64,000 nucleotides of DNA from assembly GCF_014395975.1 (NCBI RefSeq), contig NZ_CP060714.1:3224001-3288000 (forward strand), in the 5' to 3' direction. Below the pieces are notes generated by a model. That model made no database searches and was not told the origin of the DNA. It saw nothing but the letters and a program-made list of their open reading frames with translations. Positions 24,684 to 33,536 of the stretch are shown here, piece after piece. The DNA is from Diaphorobacter ruginosibacter. GTDB lineage: Bacteria > Pseudomonadota > Gammaproteobacteria > Burkholderiales > Burkholderiaceae_C. Position 1 is the stretch's first letter. Every line of letters starts with the position of its first letter. The position numbers and the translations under genes are program-made.

Positions 24684-26168
24684 TTACTCTTGACCTGTGA
24701 ACCAGTGCTCGCGTGCCTTCATGATCAAGGCTTTCGCTTCTTCAGCAGACTGTCCGGTCAGTTCGGTCAGTTCATCAATGGCCAGATCGGCCAGATCGTC
24801 ACGGGTATTCACGCCGGCGGCAACCAGCTTGTCGATCTGTTCAGGCGTCAGGCCGTCCAGCGAACGCAGATCCTGCGACACGCCGTCCACACTCTCTTCA
24901 CGTGCGATTTCCATGGTGAGCAGTGCGTCCTTGGCACGCACGCGCAGCTCGTTCACGGTATCTTCATCGAAGCTTTCGATCTCCAGCATTTCCTGCAGCG
25001 GCACATAGGCCACTTCCTCGAGGCTGGTGAAACCTTCCTCGATCAGGATGTCGGCGATCTCCTCGTCCACGTCCAGCTTGTCCATGAACAACTGGCGCGC
25101 GGCGCTGGTCTCGTCCGCCTGTTTCTGGGCGGATTCGGCTGCGTCCATGATGTTGATCTTCCAACCGGTGAGGTCGGAAGCCAGGCGCACGTTCTGGCCG
25201 CCGCGGCCGATGGCGATGGCGAGGTTTTCCTCGTCGACCACCACGTCCATGGCGTGCTTTTCCTCGTCAACGACGATGGACGTCACGTTCGCGGGCGCCA
25301 GTGCGCCAATCACGAACTGCGCCGGGTCCTCGGACCACAGCACGATGTCCACGCGTTCGCCGGCAAGCTCATTGGTCACCGCATTCACGCGGGTGCCGCG
25401 CACGCCGACGCAGGTGCCGATGGGGTCCACGCGCTTGTCGTGGCTCAGCACGGCGATCTTGGCGCGGCTGCCCGGGTCGCGGGCGCAGCTCTTGATCTCC
25501 AGGAGGCCCTGCTCGATTTCCGGCACTTCGTTGCGGAACAGCTCGATCATGAACTCGGGCGCGGAGCGCGAGAGGATGATCGGAGCGCCACGCAGCGTGA
25601 GGTCCACTTCCATGATCATGGCGCGGACGCGGTCACCATTGCGCAGGTTTTCCTTCGGGATCATTTCCGAGCGGCGCAGGCGGCCTTCGACACGGCCGGA
25701 CTCGACGATGATGTCGCCCTTGTCCATGCGCTTGACGGTGCCTGTGAAGATCTTCTCGCCACGGCTCATGAAGTCGTTGAGCAGCATTTCGCGCTCGGCG
25801 TCGCGGATCTTCTGCAGGATGACCTGCTTGGCAGCCATCGCGCCGATACGGCCGATCGGCACGGACTCGACTTCTTCCTCGATGTATTCGCCCACGGCGA
25901 TGCCGGGCACGCGGTCCTGCGCATCCATCAGCAGCTCTTCGGCGTCGGGGTTCTGCAGGCCTGCGTCATCGGGCACGACCACCCAGCGACGGAAAGTGTC
26001 GTATTCGCCGCTATCACGATCGATAGCCACGCGGATGTCCACCTCGCCCGCATAGAGCTTCTTGGTGGCCTGCGCGAGGGCGGATTCGACGGCGCCCAGC
26101 ACCACATCGCGCTCAACATTCTTTTCACGCGAAATGGCCTCAACCAACATCAACAATTCGCGATTCAT
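24684..26168 (-). CDS. nusA: Transcription termination/antitermination factor NusA
   Basis: NusA binds RNA polymerase and nascent RNA, controlling pausing, termination and antitermination. The 494 residues hold the polymerase-binding N-domain (ELLMLVEAISREKNVERDVV), an S1 domain (GEKIFTGTVKRMDKGDIIVE), KH1 (RDPGSRAKIAVLSHDKRVDP, GVRGTRVNAVTNEL), KH2 (IGRGGQNVRLASDLTGWKI) and two C-terminal acidic helix-hairpin repeats ending in ALIMKAREHWF. The ATG at 26168 (MNRELLML) is the usual family start. It follows rimP by 90 bp and precedes infB by 24 bp. Confidence 0.97.
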   Translation of the reverse strand: MNRELLMLVEAISREKNVERDVVLGAVESALAQATKKLYAGEVDIRVAIDRDSGEYDTFRRWVVVPDDAGLQNPDAEELLMDAQDRVPGIAVGEYIEEEVESVPIGRIGAMAAKQVILQKIRDAEREMLLNDFMSRGEKIFTGTVKRMDKGDIIVESGRVEGRLRRSEMIPKENLRNGDRVRAMIMEVDLTLRGAPIILSRSAPEFMIELFRNEVPEIEQGLLEIKSCARDPGSRAKIAVLSHDKRVDPIGTCVGVRGTRVNAVTNELAGERVDIVLWSEDPAQFVIGALAPANVTSIVVDEEKHAMDVVVDEENLAIAIGRGGQNVRLASDLTGWKINIMDAAESAQKQADETSAARQLFMDKLDVDEEIADILIEEGFTSLEEVAYVPLQEMLEIESFDEDTVNELRVRAKDALLTMEIAREESVDGVSQDLRSLDGLTPEQIDKLVAAGVNTRDDLADLAIDELTELTGQSAEEAKALIMKAREHWFTGQE

Positions 26169-26258
26169 TCGACGACTCTCCTGTTTCAATCACTTTGGGG
26201 CGAAGCCAGCATCATTTCGTGGCTTGGCATACCCGAATATTTCAAACGTTCAACCCGC

Positions 26259-26837
26259 CTATTGGCCTGGTTTGGCGCTGCGACCCTTGAAATTCACGAT
26301 GGGTGCAAGACGCGCCTCGCGCAATTCATCGAACGTGAAGCCCAGTGCCTGCAGTGGCGCCGGCTCACGCTTCTTGCTCACGCGCTGGCCGGGCTTGACC
26401 GGTGGCGCATCGCTCCAGACGACCTGCCATCCACCGTTATCGGCACGCTCCAGCGTTCCGCGAAACTTCTTTCGATTGGCGCTGACCAGTGCGCCGCCGG
26501 CTGCACCCACCGGCTCCTTGAGCGTGATGTCGACTTCTTCGCCCTCAAAACGCTGAAAATCCTGTTCATTGCGCAGGAGACGATCAATCCCCGGGGAGGA
26601 CACCTCAAGGCGGGTGTATTCGACAGCGTCGACCTCGAGCGCGAACTGCAGCTGGCGCGTGACCTTCTCGCAATCTTCCACCGTGATGAATTGCTCAGCC
26701 GATGGCTCCTGCCCGGCATCCGGCTGCCACGGAAGGTCGATGGTGATTCTCAAGAGGCCGCCTGCGGAGCGTTCGATCTCCACCAGGTCATAGCCCAGCC
26801 CGGTCACGGTTTGTTCAACGATTTGCTGCAATGCCAC
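26259..26837 (-). CDS. rimP: Ribosome maturation factor RimP
   Basis: RimP assists early 30S assembly. The protein shows VEQTVTGLGYDLVEIERSAG, the N-domain strand LLRITIDLP, DCEKVTRQLQFALEVDAVEY, and the linker EVSSPGIDRLLRNEQDFQRFEG, all family marks. The C-terminal SH3-like barrel ends in RLAPIVNFKGR. I chose GTG at 26837 (VALQQIVEQ) because relatives start as MALQQIVEQ with an AGGA site upstream. An ATG at 26870 would add 11 residues without a clear ribosome site. It is the first gene of rimP-nusA-infB-rbfA-truB-typA. Confidence 0.93.
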   Translation of the reverse strand: MALQQIVEQTVTGLGYDLVEIERSAGGLLRITIDLPWQPDAGQEPSAEQFITVEDCEKVTRQLQFALEVDAVEYTRLEVSSPGIDRLLRNEQDFQRFEGEEVDITLKEPVGAAGGALVSANRKKFRGTLERADNGGWQVVWSDAPPVKPGQRVSKKREPAPLQALGFTFDELREARLAPIVNFKGRSAKPGQ

Positions 26838-26913
26838 GTATGTGCTCGTTCCTGTATCCCGAATGCGCATTCAGGACGCCTGCCTGCAAGAACAACTCAC
26901 AAAGCAAACGCCC

Positions 26914-26942
26914 AAAAAAAAAGGGCGGTTAGTAATCCGCCC
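26914..26942 (-). terminator. Intrinsic terminator in the rimP operon leader
   Basis: On the minus strand a GGGCGG/CCGCCC stem (26937-26942 with 26923-26928, eight-base loop) is followed by nine T. It lies 77 bases before the rimP start and about 20 bases after the -10 element at 26962-26967, as well as about 85 bases after the thioredoxin-like gene. It may end that upstream transcript, act as an attenuator of the rimP operon, or both. Confidence 0.75.
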
Positions 26943-26961
26943 GTTTGGTCGTGAAGATGCC

Positions 26962-26967
26962 ATTATA
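26962..26967 (-). promoter_or_regulatory. Likely -10 element of the rimP operon promoter
   Basis: Exact TATAAT on the minus strand. No convincing -35 hexamer is found 16-18 bases upstream. A start site just downstream would put the leader terminator within the first 50 bases of the transcript. Confidence 0.5.
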
Positions 26968-27027
26968 GCCCGAATGCGGGTTTATGCATAGACAAAGAAG
27001 CCGCCGGCACGGCCATGCGAAGGCAGT

Positions 27028-27429
27028 TCAGCGCTGCGAATTTACAATTCGTTGCAGCAATGCATCGGCCTGCGCGTCGGGTGAGCGTGCACCCTCCTGT
27101 ATCAGTCGCTTGAGCAACGTGCCCACAAGCGCGGGCTGCGGCAGCACCGGCCCGAGGAAGCGCGCCTCGCCCCCTTCTGCAATCAACAGGGTGGGAAAGG
27201 TCTCAACCTCATAGTCGCCCATCGACTCCTCTTCATCCTCGACGTCAACCCAGCGAAACTCCACCCCTGGAAACTGCGCAGCAAGCTGTTCGAACTGCGG
27301 TTGGTACTGGTTGCAGACCACGCACCACTGCGCACACAGGCAGATCACGCGCTGCACCGGCCCCACAGCGGCGGCAGTGTCAGGAGCGGCATTCACGGGC
27401 ATGTCGATCATCGGCTCGAAGGAAGTCAC
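27028..27429 (-). CDS. Thioredoxin-like protein
   Basis: A 133-residue thioredoxin-fold protein. The active-site region reads LCAQWCVVCNQYQPQFEQLA, so the redox pair is WCVVC (Cys36 and Cys39) rather than the classical WCGPC. The cis-proline region ETFPTLLI is intact. No signal peptide is visible, so it is probably cytoplasmic. It begins nine bases after the stop of a tri-haem cytochrome gene on the same strand and may be the last gene of that unit. In other bacteria thioredoxin-like proteins next to cytochromes c serve haem attachment, but here the protein lacks an export signal, so this link is weak. Confidence 0.85.
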   Translation of the reverse strand: MTSFEPMIDMPVNAAPDTAAAVGPVQRVICLCAQWCVVCNQYQPQFEQLAAQFPGVEFRWVDVEDEEESMGDYEVETFPTLLIAEGGEARFLGPVLPQPALVGTLLKRLIQEGARSPDAQADALLQRIVNSQR

Positions 27430-27438
27430 ACAGGATGC

Positions 27439-28731
27439 TCAGGAGCCACGGCGCTCGCGTGTACGGTACACATCCGCCGCGTCCAGAGAAGAAGCACGAT
27501 TATCCCAAGCGTTGCGTATGTACGTGACGACCGCGGCAATTTCCCTGTCGTCGAGCACGTGCAGGAACGGCGGCATGCCCTGCGGCTGCGGATTGCCCGC
27601 GGTCGCAGGCATGTAGCCGCCCTGCAGCACCATGCGTACCACGTTGGTAGGACTGTGCATCGTGACTGCACGATTGCCCGCCAGGGCCGGGAATGACTCG
27701 CCATCACCCTGCCCCCGGTCGCCATGGCATTCCGCGCAGTTGTTGCGGTAGATCGTGGCTCCCAGCGCCATGGTGGACTCGGCGGGTGGCGGAGCATTTT
27801 CCGCACGAGCCCCGCCCTCCCGTGCCTCATGCGGAGGAAGCGCGCGCAGATACGTGGCCATGGAGCGCAGGTCGCCATCGTTCAGGTACTGCGTGCTGCG
27901 GAACACCACTTCGGCCATGGGGCCCGAAACACTCGCGTGCGACGTCGTGCCCACCTTCAGCAGCCGCTCCACATCCTCGACCGACCAGTTCGCCACACCC
28001 GCCTCGAGCGGCGAATTGAGCGCGGGCGCATACCAGTTCTGCACCGGGATCAATCCGCCACGGAACGCGGCGCCTTCCTGCGTGGCACCCAGCACATTGC
28101 GCGGCGTATGGCAGGCAGCGCAGTGCCCCAGGCCCTGGGCCAGGTAGGCACCGCGGTTCCAGTCCGCAGATTTTTCCTGCCGGGGCGCGAACGCCTGAGG
28201 CCGAAAGAACATTGCCCGCCAGCCGGCCAGCGCAAGCTGTGAATTGAAAGGGAAGTCCAGCGCATTCGGGCGATTGGCCTGATCGACGGCCGGAAGGCTG
28301 CGCAGGTAGGCCCAGATCGCATCCGAATCCTCGCGCGTCATCTGGGTGTAGCTGGTGTAGGGAAACGCCGGGTACAACAGCCGGCCATCGCGTGCCCGGC
28401 CGTTATGCATCGCGCGCCAGAATTCCGCCGAGTTCCATTCGCCGATGCCGGCACTCAGCGCGGGCGTCAGATTGGTCGAGTAGATGATGCCAAACGGCGT
28501 CTCGATCGCCCGGCCTCCCGCAAAGGGCGCTCCGCCCGCCACGGTGTGGCATGCCATGCAGTTGCCGGCACGTGCAAGGTACTCGCCCTTGCGGATCAGC
28601 TCGGGACTGATCTGCACGGTCTCGGTTGCTGGAATCGGCGCTTCGTCCAGGCGATTGAGCCGGTACACGGCCGCCGCGCCAACGGCGCCCAGCAGCAGCA
28701 CGCCCACCAGAAGCTTCAGGGATCGCCTCAT
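27439..28731 (-). CDS. Membrane-anchored tri-haem cytochrome c
   Basis: A 430-residue periplasmic cytochrome with three haem c sites: CMACH (about residues 57-61), CAACH (about 203-207) and CAECH (about 332-336), each followed downstream by plausible Met ligands (for example PPFLHVL region). The uncleaved-looking N-terminal hydrophobic helix (LLVGVLLLGAVGAAAVY) may anchor it. The layout resembles the cytochrome subunits of membrane alcohol/aldehyde dehydrogenases and isoquinoline 1-oxidoreductase-type enzymes. No such dehydrogenase lies next to it. The start overlaps the stop of the upstream di-haem cytochrome by four bases (ATGA). Confidence 0.92.
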   Translation of the reverse strand: MRRSLKLLVGVLLLGAVGAAAVYRLNRLDEAPIPATETVQISPELIRKGEYLARAGNCMACHTVAGGAPFAGGRAIETPFGIIYSTNLTPALSAGIGEWNSAEFWRAMHNGRARDGRLLYPAFPYTSYTQMTREDSDAIWAYLRSLPAVDQANRPNALDFPFNSQLALAGWRAMFFRPQAFAPRQEKSADWNRGAYLAQGLGHCAACHTPRNVLGATQEGAAFRGGLIPVQNWYAPALNSPLEAGVANWSVEDVERLLKVGTTSHASVSGPMAEVVFRSTQYLNDGDLRSMATYLRALPPHEAREGGARAENAPPPAESTMALGATIYRNNCAECHGDRGQGDGESFPALAGNRAVTMHSPTNVVRMVLQGGYMPATAGNPQPQGMPPFLHVLDDREIAAVVTYIRNAWDNRASSLDAADVYRTRERRGS

Positions 28732-29468
28732 CGCGCCACACCTCCACAGCGGATCGGCATGGGCTGCTCCGCCCGCGCAGCCGGAGCACCATCACCCGGA
28801 ACCACCTGCGCAGACAGCCACGCGGAAACGGCGCTGACGTCCTCCGCGCTCATCAACCTGGCTACCGCGGCCATGCAATCGGGCTGCTGCGCGTGGCGCC
28901 GCCCTGACTGCCACGCACCCAACTGGCTGTTCAGGTAGTCGCGCGGCAGACCCAGCAGCCCCGGAACAAAAGGATTCACGCCGGTCATCGCCTTGCCGTG
29001 GCACTGCACGCACGCCGGCAGCGAACGGGCCGTATCGCCTTCGAACACCAGCTTGCGCCCCCGCTCCAGCAGCGAGGCTGGCTCCTGTGGCGGCACCGGC
29101 TCGGGATACGGCACCTTGAGCGACGCAAAGTGCTCGGCCATGGCGAGCAGATACTCATCCGTGAGGTTTTCAAGCAGATACGACATGGTCGGGTAACTGC
29201 GCCGACCATCACGGATGTTCAACAGTTGGTTGTAGAGGTAGCCCACGGGCTTGCCGGCAAGGCGCGGGAAATAGCCTCCGGGCGTGGATCGCCCCTGCAC
29301 CCCATGGCAGGTGGTGCAGGCCAGCGTGCGGGTCGCCATGCCATCGGGGTCATGCGCCCTGGCCGCGAAATCCGGTGCACTGGCAACCTGCGCGTAGGCA
29401 CTTGCCACCGCCATCGCCAGCAAGCCGCCGGCGAGCAGCGGGCGAAGCCATGCCTGCAACCGCCTCAT
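28728..29468 (-). CDS. Di-haem cytochrome c4-type protein
   Basis: An exported 246-residue cytochrome with two haem sites, CTTCH (about residues 50-54) and CVQCH (about 152-156), in two homologous halves, as in cytochromes c4. Each half has the typical YLYNQLLNIRDG / YLNSQLGAWQSG helix. A signal peptide (PLLAGGLLAMAVASAYA) precedes the mature part. The Met at 29468 (MRRLQAW) gives a better signal peptide than 29495. It sits 30 bp after an SDR gene and overlaps the tri-haem cytochrome gene. It probably passes electrons between that protein and a terminal oxidase; this is inference. Confidence 0.92.
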   Translation of the reverse strand: MRRLQAWLRPLLAGGLLAMAVASAYAQVASAPDFAARAHDPDGMATRTLACTTCHGVQGRSTPGGYFPRLAGKPVGYLYNQLLNIRDGRRSYPTMSYLLENLTDEYLLAMAEHFASLKVPYPEPVPPQEPASLLERGRKLVFEGDTARSLPACVQCHGKAMTGVNPFVPGLLGLPRDYLNSQLGAWQSGRRHAQQPDCMAAVARLMSAEDVSAVSAWLSAQVVPGDGAPAARAEQPMPIRCGGVAR

Positions 29469-29498
29469 GCCGCAGACCCTGCGACACGGACGCAAGAC

Positions 29499-30263
29499 TC
29501 AGCCACGGCCGACGAATGGCATCTTGGTGGCCATCACGGTGTGGAACAGGACATTGGCTTCCAGCGGCAGGTTTGCCATGTAGAGCACCGACTGGCCGAC
29601 GATGGATACATCCATCAACGGCTCCTCAGCCACCTGGCCATGTGCCTGCATCACGCCCTGGGTCAGGCGCTGCGCGAGTTCGGTGCCCGCATTGCCCACG
29701 TCGATCTGCCCCACGGCAATGTCGTACTTGCGGCCATCGAGCGAGGCGGTCTTGGTGAGTCCCATCACCGCATGCTTGGTGGCGGTGTAGGCAATGGAGT
29801 TGGGGCGCGGCGCGTGTGCCGAGATCGAACCGTTGTTGATGATGCGGCCACCCCGGGGCGTCTGCGACTTCATCACCCGGAAGGCGTTCTGCAGGCAATA
29901 GAACATACCGCTCAGATTGGTATCGACCACCGCCTTCCAGTCCTCGACCGACAGGTCTTCGAGAGGGATGGCCGGAGCGCCGATGCCCGCGTTGTTGAAC
30001 AGCATGTCCACGCGGCCAAACCGGGCGACGGCGGCATCGAAAGCGCTGCGCACGGATTGCGGATCGGTCACGTCGCAGGTCACCACCAGCGCTCGGTCAC
30101 CAGCGCCCGCCTGCTCCGCGGTTGCCTTGAGCGGCTCCTCGCGACGCCCTGTCAGCACCACCTGCCAGCCATCGGCCAGCAGCGCCAGCGCTGCCGCCCT
30201 GCCGATACCCGAACCCGCGCCCGTCACCAGCGCCACCTTCGACTTAGCCTTGTTGTCCGCCAT
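29499..30263 (-). CDS. Short-chain dehydrogenase/reductase
   Basis: A 254-residue classical SDR. The NAD(P)-binding motif is TGAGSGIGR (about residues 14-22), followed by CDVTD, the NNAGIGAP loop, catalytic Ser in IINNGSISA and Tyr/Lys in AYTATKHAV (YxxxK). The Arg in TGRR after strand 2 hints at NADP preference. The ATG at 30263 is chosen because the longer frame upstream is unrelated. It precedes the two cytochrome genes on the same strand with a 30-bp gap, so an oxidation feeding the cytochromes is possible. Substrate unknown. Confidence 0.9.
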   Translation of the reverse strand: MADNKAKSKVALVTGAGSGIGRAAALALLADGWQVVLTGRREEPLKATAEQAGAGDRALVVTCDVTDPQSVRSAFDAAVARFGRVDMLFNNAGIGAPAIPLEDLSVEDWKAVVDTNLSGMFYCLQNAFRVMKSQTPRGGRIINNGSISAHAPRPNSIAYTATKHAVMGLTKTASLDGRKYDIAVGQIDVGNAGTELAQRLTQGVMQAHGQVAEEPLMDVSIVGQSVLYMANLPLEANVLFHTVMATKMPFVGRG

Positions 30264-30397
30264 CTCTGCGTCATCTCCTGTGTGCAGGCGCTCTTCGCCG
30301 CCTGCCTGTTCATTCGTGCGATTCGTGCGATCGTCTTGCCCACGCCCGCTCGGCCTGCCTTCCCGGGTGCCGGCACGCATGCGCCGACACCGGAGCA

Positions 30398-32698
30398 TCA
30401 GCGCGGGGACTTGCGTCCCTTGCCGGCTGCCTTGCGCGATCCCTTCTTGCTGATCGGCTTGGCCGCCCGCGCGGACTTGTCCTGCTTGCCATCCTTGGCA
30501 TGACCGGCCTTTCCGGCGCGGGGCATATCCTTCTCGCGTGCGCGGGCCATGTCCTCGGGGCGCGTGGCTCCTCGCGGTGCGGAGCGCGCAGTATGCCCCA
30601 CGTTGGTGCGCTGCCGGGCCGATGTCGCAGCGGAAAGCTCGAGATCGTCGAGCACGAGACGGAAGTCGATCTTGCGGCCATCCAGGTCCACGCGGCTGAC
30701 CTGCACCCGCACCCGTGCGCCAATGGCATAGCGGATGCCCGTGCGCTCGCCGCGCAGTTCCTGGCGCACCTCGTCGAACTTGAAGTATTCGCCACCCAGC
30801 TCGGTGATGTGCACCAGTCCTTCCACATAGAGCTCATCGAGCGTGACGAACACGCCGAAGGTGGTGACCGCGGTGACGACGCCGCTGTATTCCTCGCCCA
30901 GGTGCTCGCGCATGTAGCGGCACTTGAGCCAGGCCTCCACATCGCGGCTGGCCTCATCGGCGCGGCGCTCGTTGGCGCTGCAATGCAGGCCCGCGGCCTC
31001 CCAGGCCTCGAGCTCGCGGCGCGCGGACATCGACAGCGGCTTGAGTTCGGGCTCCTTCACGCGCCCGGCCAGCCGCTTGACCAGCTTGTCGTACGCCTCG
31101 CCCTGCTCCGGCAGCGTGGGCAGCTTGTACTTGGTGTTGTTCAGGATCGACTTGATCACGCGGTGGACCAGCAGATCGGGGTAGCGCCGGATCGGGCTGG
31201 TGAAGTGCGTGTAGGCCTCGAACGCCAGCCCGAAGTGGCCGCTGTTGTAGGGCGAATAGATCGCCTGCTGCATCGATCGCAGCAGCATGGTGTGGATCTG
31301 CTGGGCGTCCGGGCGATCCTTCGTCGCGTTGGCGATCATCTGGAACTCGGCCGTCTTCGGCTCGTCGCTGATCGTCAGTCCCACCCCGAGGGCCTTGAGG
31401 TAGGCACGCAGGATCTCGACCTTCTCGGGCGTCGGGCCATCATGCACGCGGAACAGGCCCGGGCGCTTCGACTGCTGGATGAAATCGGCACTGCAGACGT
31501 TGGCCGCCAGCATCGCCTCCTCGATCAGGCGGTGCGCCTGGTTGCGCACGCGCGGCACGATCTTCTCGATGCGGCCGTTCTCGTCGCAGACGATCTGGGT
31601 TTCCGTGGTCTCGAAATCGACCGCGCCCCGGCGCTGGCGCGATCCGAGCAGCGAGGTATAGACACCGTGCAGGTTCAACAGGTCCTGCACGCGATCCTTG
31701 CGCCGCGCGGCTTCCGGGCCGCGCGTGTTGCCCAGGATGGCCGCGACCTCCGTGTACGTGAAGCGCGCATGGCTCCACATCACGGCCGGATAGAACTGGT
31801 AGGCGTGGATCTCTCCATCGGCCGTGATCAGCATGTCGCAGACCATGCACAGGCGATCGACCTCAGGATTCAGCGAGCACAGGCCGTTCGAGAGCTTTTC
31901 CGGCAGCATGGGAATCACGCGGCGCGGGAAATACACGCTGGTCGCACGTTCGTAGGCATCCACATCGATCGCGTTGCCGTTTTCGACGTAGTGGCTTACG
32001 TCGGCAATGGCCACCAGCAGGCGCCACCCCTTGGAACGCCCCACCTTGGCCGGTTCGCAGTACACGGCATCATCAAAATCGCGCGCATCCTCGCCATCGA
32101 TGGTGACCAGCGGAACATCGGTCAGGTCGACACGGCGGCGCTTGTCCTGCGCCCGCACCTTCTCGGGCAGGGCCTTGGCCTCGGCAAGGCATTGCTGCGA
32201 GAACTCGTGCGGCACGCCATACTTGCGCACCGCGATCTCGATCTCCATGCCGGGATCATCCACCTCGCCCAGCACCTCGGTCACGCGGCCGACCGGCTGG
32301 CCGTAGAGCGCAGGCGGCTCCGTCAGTTCGACCACCACGACCTGGCCGGGCTTGGCCGTACCCGTTGCACCCTTGGGAATCAGGACGTCCTGGCCATAGC
32401 GCTTGTCCTCGGGCGCGACCAGCCACACGCCGCTCTCGTTGAGCAGCCGACCGATGACGGGGTGGTGCGGGCGCTCCACGATCTCCAGGACACGGCCTTC
32501 GGGCCTCCCGCGCTTGTCGAGCCGCGCAATGCGCACCCGCACGCGGTCCCGGTGCAGAACCGCTCGCATCTCGTTTGCGGGAATGTAGATGTCCGGCTCG
32601 CCATCATCACGAATCACGAAGCCGTGGCCATCACGGTGTCCCTGCACGGTTCCTTCGATCTCTTCCAGCGGATTTGAGGGAAACGGCTGCGAGTGCAT
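30398..32698 (-). CDS. rnr: Ribonuclease R
   Basis: RNase R is a 3'-5' exoribonuclease that degrades structured RNA, including tmRNA-tagged messages. The 766 residues show an N-terminal cold-shock domain, the RNB catalytic core with the metal-binding DGEDARDFDDAVYC (about 201-214), YSPYNSGHFGLAFEAYTHFTSPIRRYPDLLVHR, and a C-terminal S1 domain (EYSGVVTAVTTFGVFVTLDE). A very basic tail (KKGSRKAAGKGRK) follows. The frame stays open upstream through the antisense strand of a tRNA-Leu gene, so the first plausible ATG (32698, MHSQPFPSN) is used. No good ribosome site is close. It is divergent from the tRNA cluster. Confidence 0.95.
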   Translation of the reverse strand: MHSQPFPSNPLEEIEGTVQGHRDGHGFVIRDDGEPDIYIPANEMRAVLHRDRVRVRIARLDKRGRPEGRVLEIVERPHHPVIGRLLNESGVWLVAPEDKRYGQDVLIPKGATGTAKPGQVVVVELTEPPALYGQPVGRVTEVLGEVDDPGMEIEIAVRKYGVPHEFSQQCLAEAKALPEKVRAQDKRRRVDLTDVPLVTIDGEDARDFDDAVYCEPAKVGRSKGWRLLVAIADVSHYVENGNAIDVDAYERATSVYFPRRVIPMLPEKLSNGLCSLNPEVDRLCMVCDMLITADGEIHAYQFYPAVMWSHARFTYTEVAAILGNTRGPEAARRKDRVQDLLNLHGVYTSLLGSRQRRGAVDFETTETQIVCDENGRIEKIVPRVRNQAHRLIEEAMLAANVCSADFIQQSKRPGLFRVHDGPTPEKVEILRAYLKALGVGLTISDEPKTAEFQMIANATKDRPDAQQIHTMLLRSMQQAIYSPYNSGHFGLAFEAYTHFTSPIRRYPDLLVHRVIKSILNNTKYKLPTLPEQGEAYDKLVKRLAGRVKEPELKPLSMSARRELEAWEAAGLHCSANERRADEASRDVEAWLKCRYMREHLGEEYSGVVTAVTTFGVFVTLDELYVEGLVHITELGGEYFKFDEVRQELRGERTGIRYAIGARVRVQVSRVDLDGRKIDFRLVLDDLELSAATSARQRTNVGHTARSAPRGATRPEDMARAREKDMPRAGKAGHAKDGKQDKSARAAKPISKKGSRKAAGKGRKSPR

Positions 32699-32732
32699 TT
32701 TTTTGATATACAATCTAAATCTTTCCTGAGAT

Positions 32733-32817
<85 letters not shown>

Positions 32818-32840
32818 AGTTTAACGACTTCGGACGGCAG

Positions 32841-32866
32841 GCCGCTGAAAGTGAAGCGGCTTTTTT
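32841..32866 (+). terminator. Terminator after tRNA-Leu copy 1
   Basis: GCCGCT/AGCGGC stem with an eight-base loop, followed by six T. It starts 24 bases after the tRNA end. Confidence 0.85.
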
Positions 32867-32953
32867 GTTTCTCTGGAAAACTTTGCTCTGCTTCGCAAGA
32901 AGTGAAGATCAAAGAAAGTTTGCGGATTTGATTTTTGAGCTCAAAAGTTAAAT

Positions 32954-32959
32954 TACAAT
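32954..32959 (+). promoter_or_regulatory. Probable -10 element for tRNA-Leu copy 2
   Basis: TACAAT 16 bases before the tRNA, in a locally AT-rich stretch. A T-rich segment at 32931-32937 lies near -35 distance but is not a good match. Confidence 0.45.
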
Positions 32960-32975
32960 AGCAGACGCTTTATAA

Positions 32976-33060
<85 letters not shown>

Positions 33061-33065
33061 AACAC

Positions 33066-33100
33066 AAAAACCCGATCATGCATTGCGTGATCGGGTTTTT
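33066..33100 (+). terminator. Terminator after tRNA-Leu copy 2
   Basis: CCCGATCA (33071-33078) pairs with TGATCGGG (33088-33095), flanked by five A and five T. The stem is the same as that after copy 3. Confidence 0.9.
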
Positions 33101-33239
33101 CGTTTGGCGCGTCGAAAGACCGATGCAGCCTACCCATCGCAGGTCTCTGAGTCGATCCGCGACGGCAGGCGGATCAAGCCACCGAAAAGGCATTTCAAAA
33201 AATCTGCAATTTTTCCAGCCACCCCGAAAAATCACGCTA

Positions 33240-33245
33240 TAATTT
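33240..33245 (+). promoter_or_regulatory. -10 element for tRNA-Leu copy 3
   Basis: An exact TATAAT about 15 bases before the tRNA. The -35 region is poor. Confidence 0.5.
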
Positions 33246-33259
33246 CAGCTTCCCTGAAA

Positions 33260-33344
<85 letters not shown>

Positions 33345-33351
33345 AACACCG

Positions 33352-33386
33352 AAACCCGATCATGCACATGTGTGATCGGGTTTTTT
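33352..33386 (+). terminator. Terminator after tRNA-Leu copy 3
   Basis: CCCGATCA (33355-33362) pairs with TGATCGGG (33373-33380), followed by six T. Only the loop differs from the terminator after copy 2. Confidence 0.9.
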
Positions 33387-33481
33387 GTTTGTGCAGGCGC
33401 ACACGCACCTGCCACTCCTCCGGTCGTCTATGCGCCATACGACACGTACAGGTTCTCAGCAGCCCCTCCCCTGCAGGCATG

Positions 33482-33511
33482 AAAAAACGCCCTGCACTTT
33501 CATGCAGGGCG
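33482..33511 (-). terminator. Rho-independent terminator of the DUF349 gene
   Basis: On the minus strand, a nine-bp stem CGCCCTGCA/TGCAGGGCG with a six-base loop followed by six T, starting 26 bases after the DUF349 stop. Confidence 0.92.
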
Positions 33512-33536
33512 TGGGCGGGCACCAGATCGGCGCGCC

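Noticed and set aside
24690..26954. 754-residue open frame on the plus strand
   Set aside because: Antisense of nusA and rimP.
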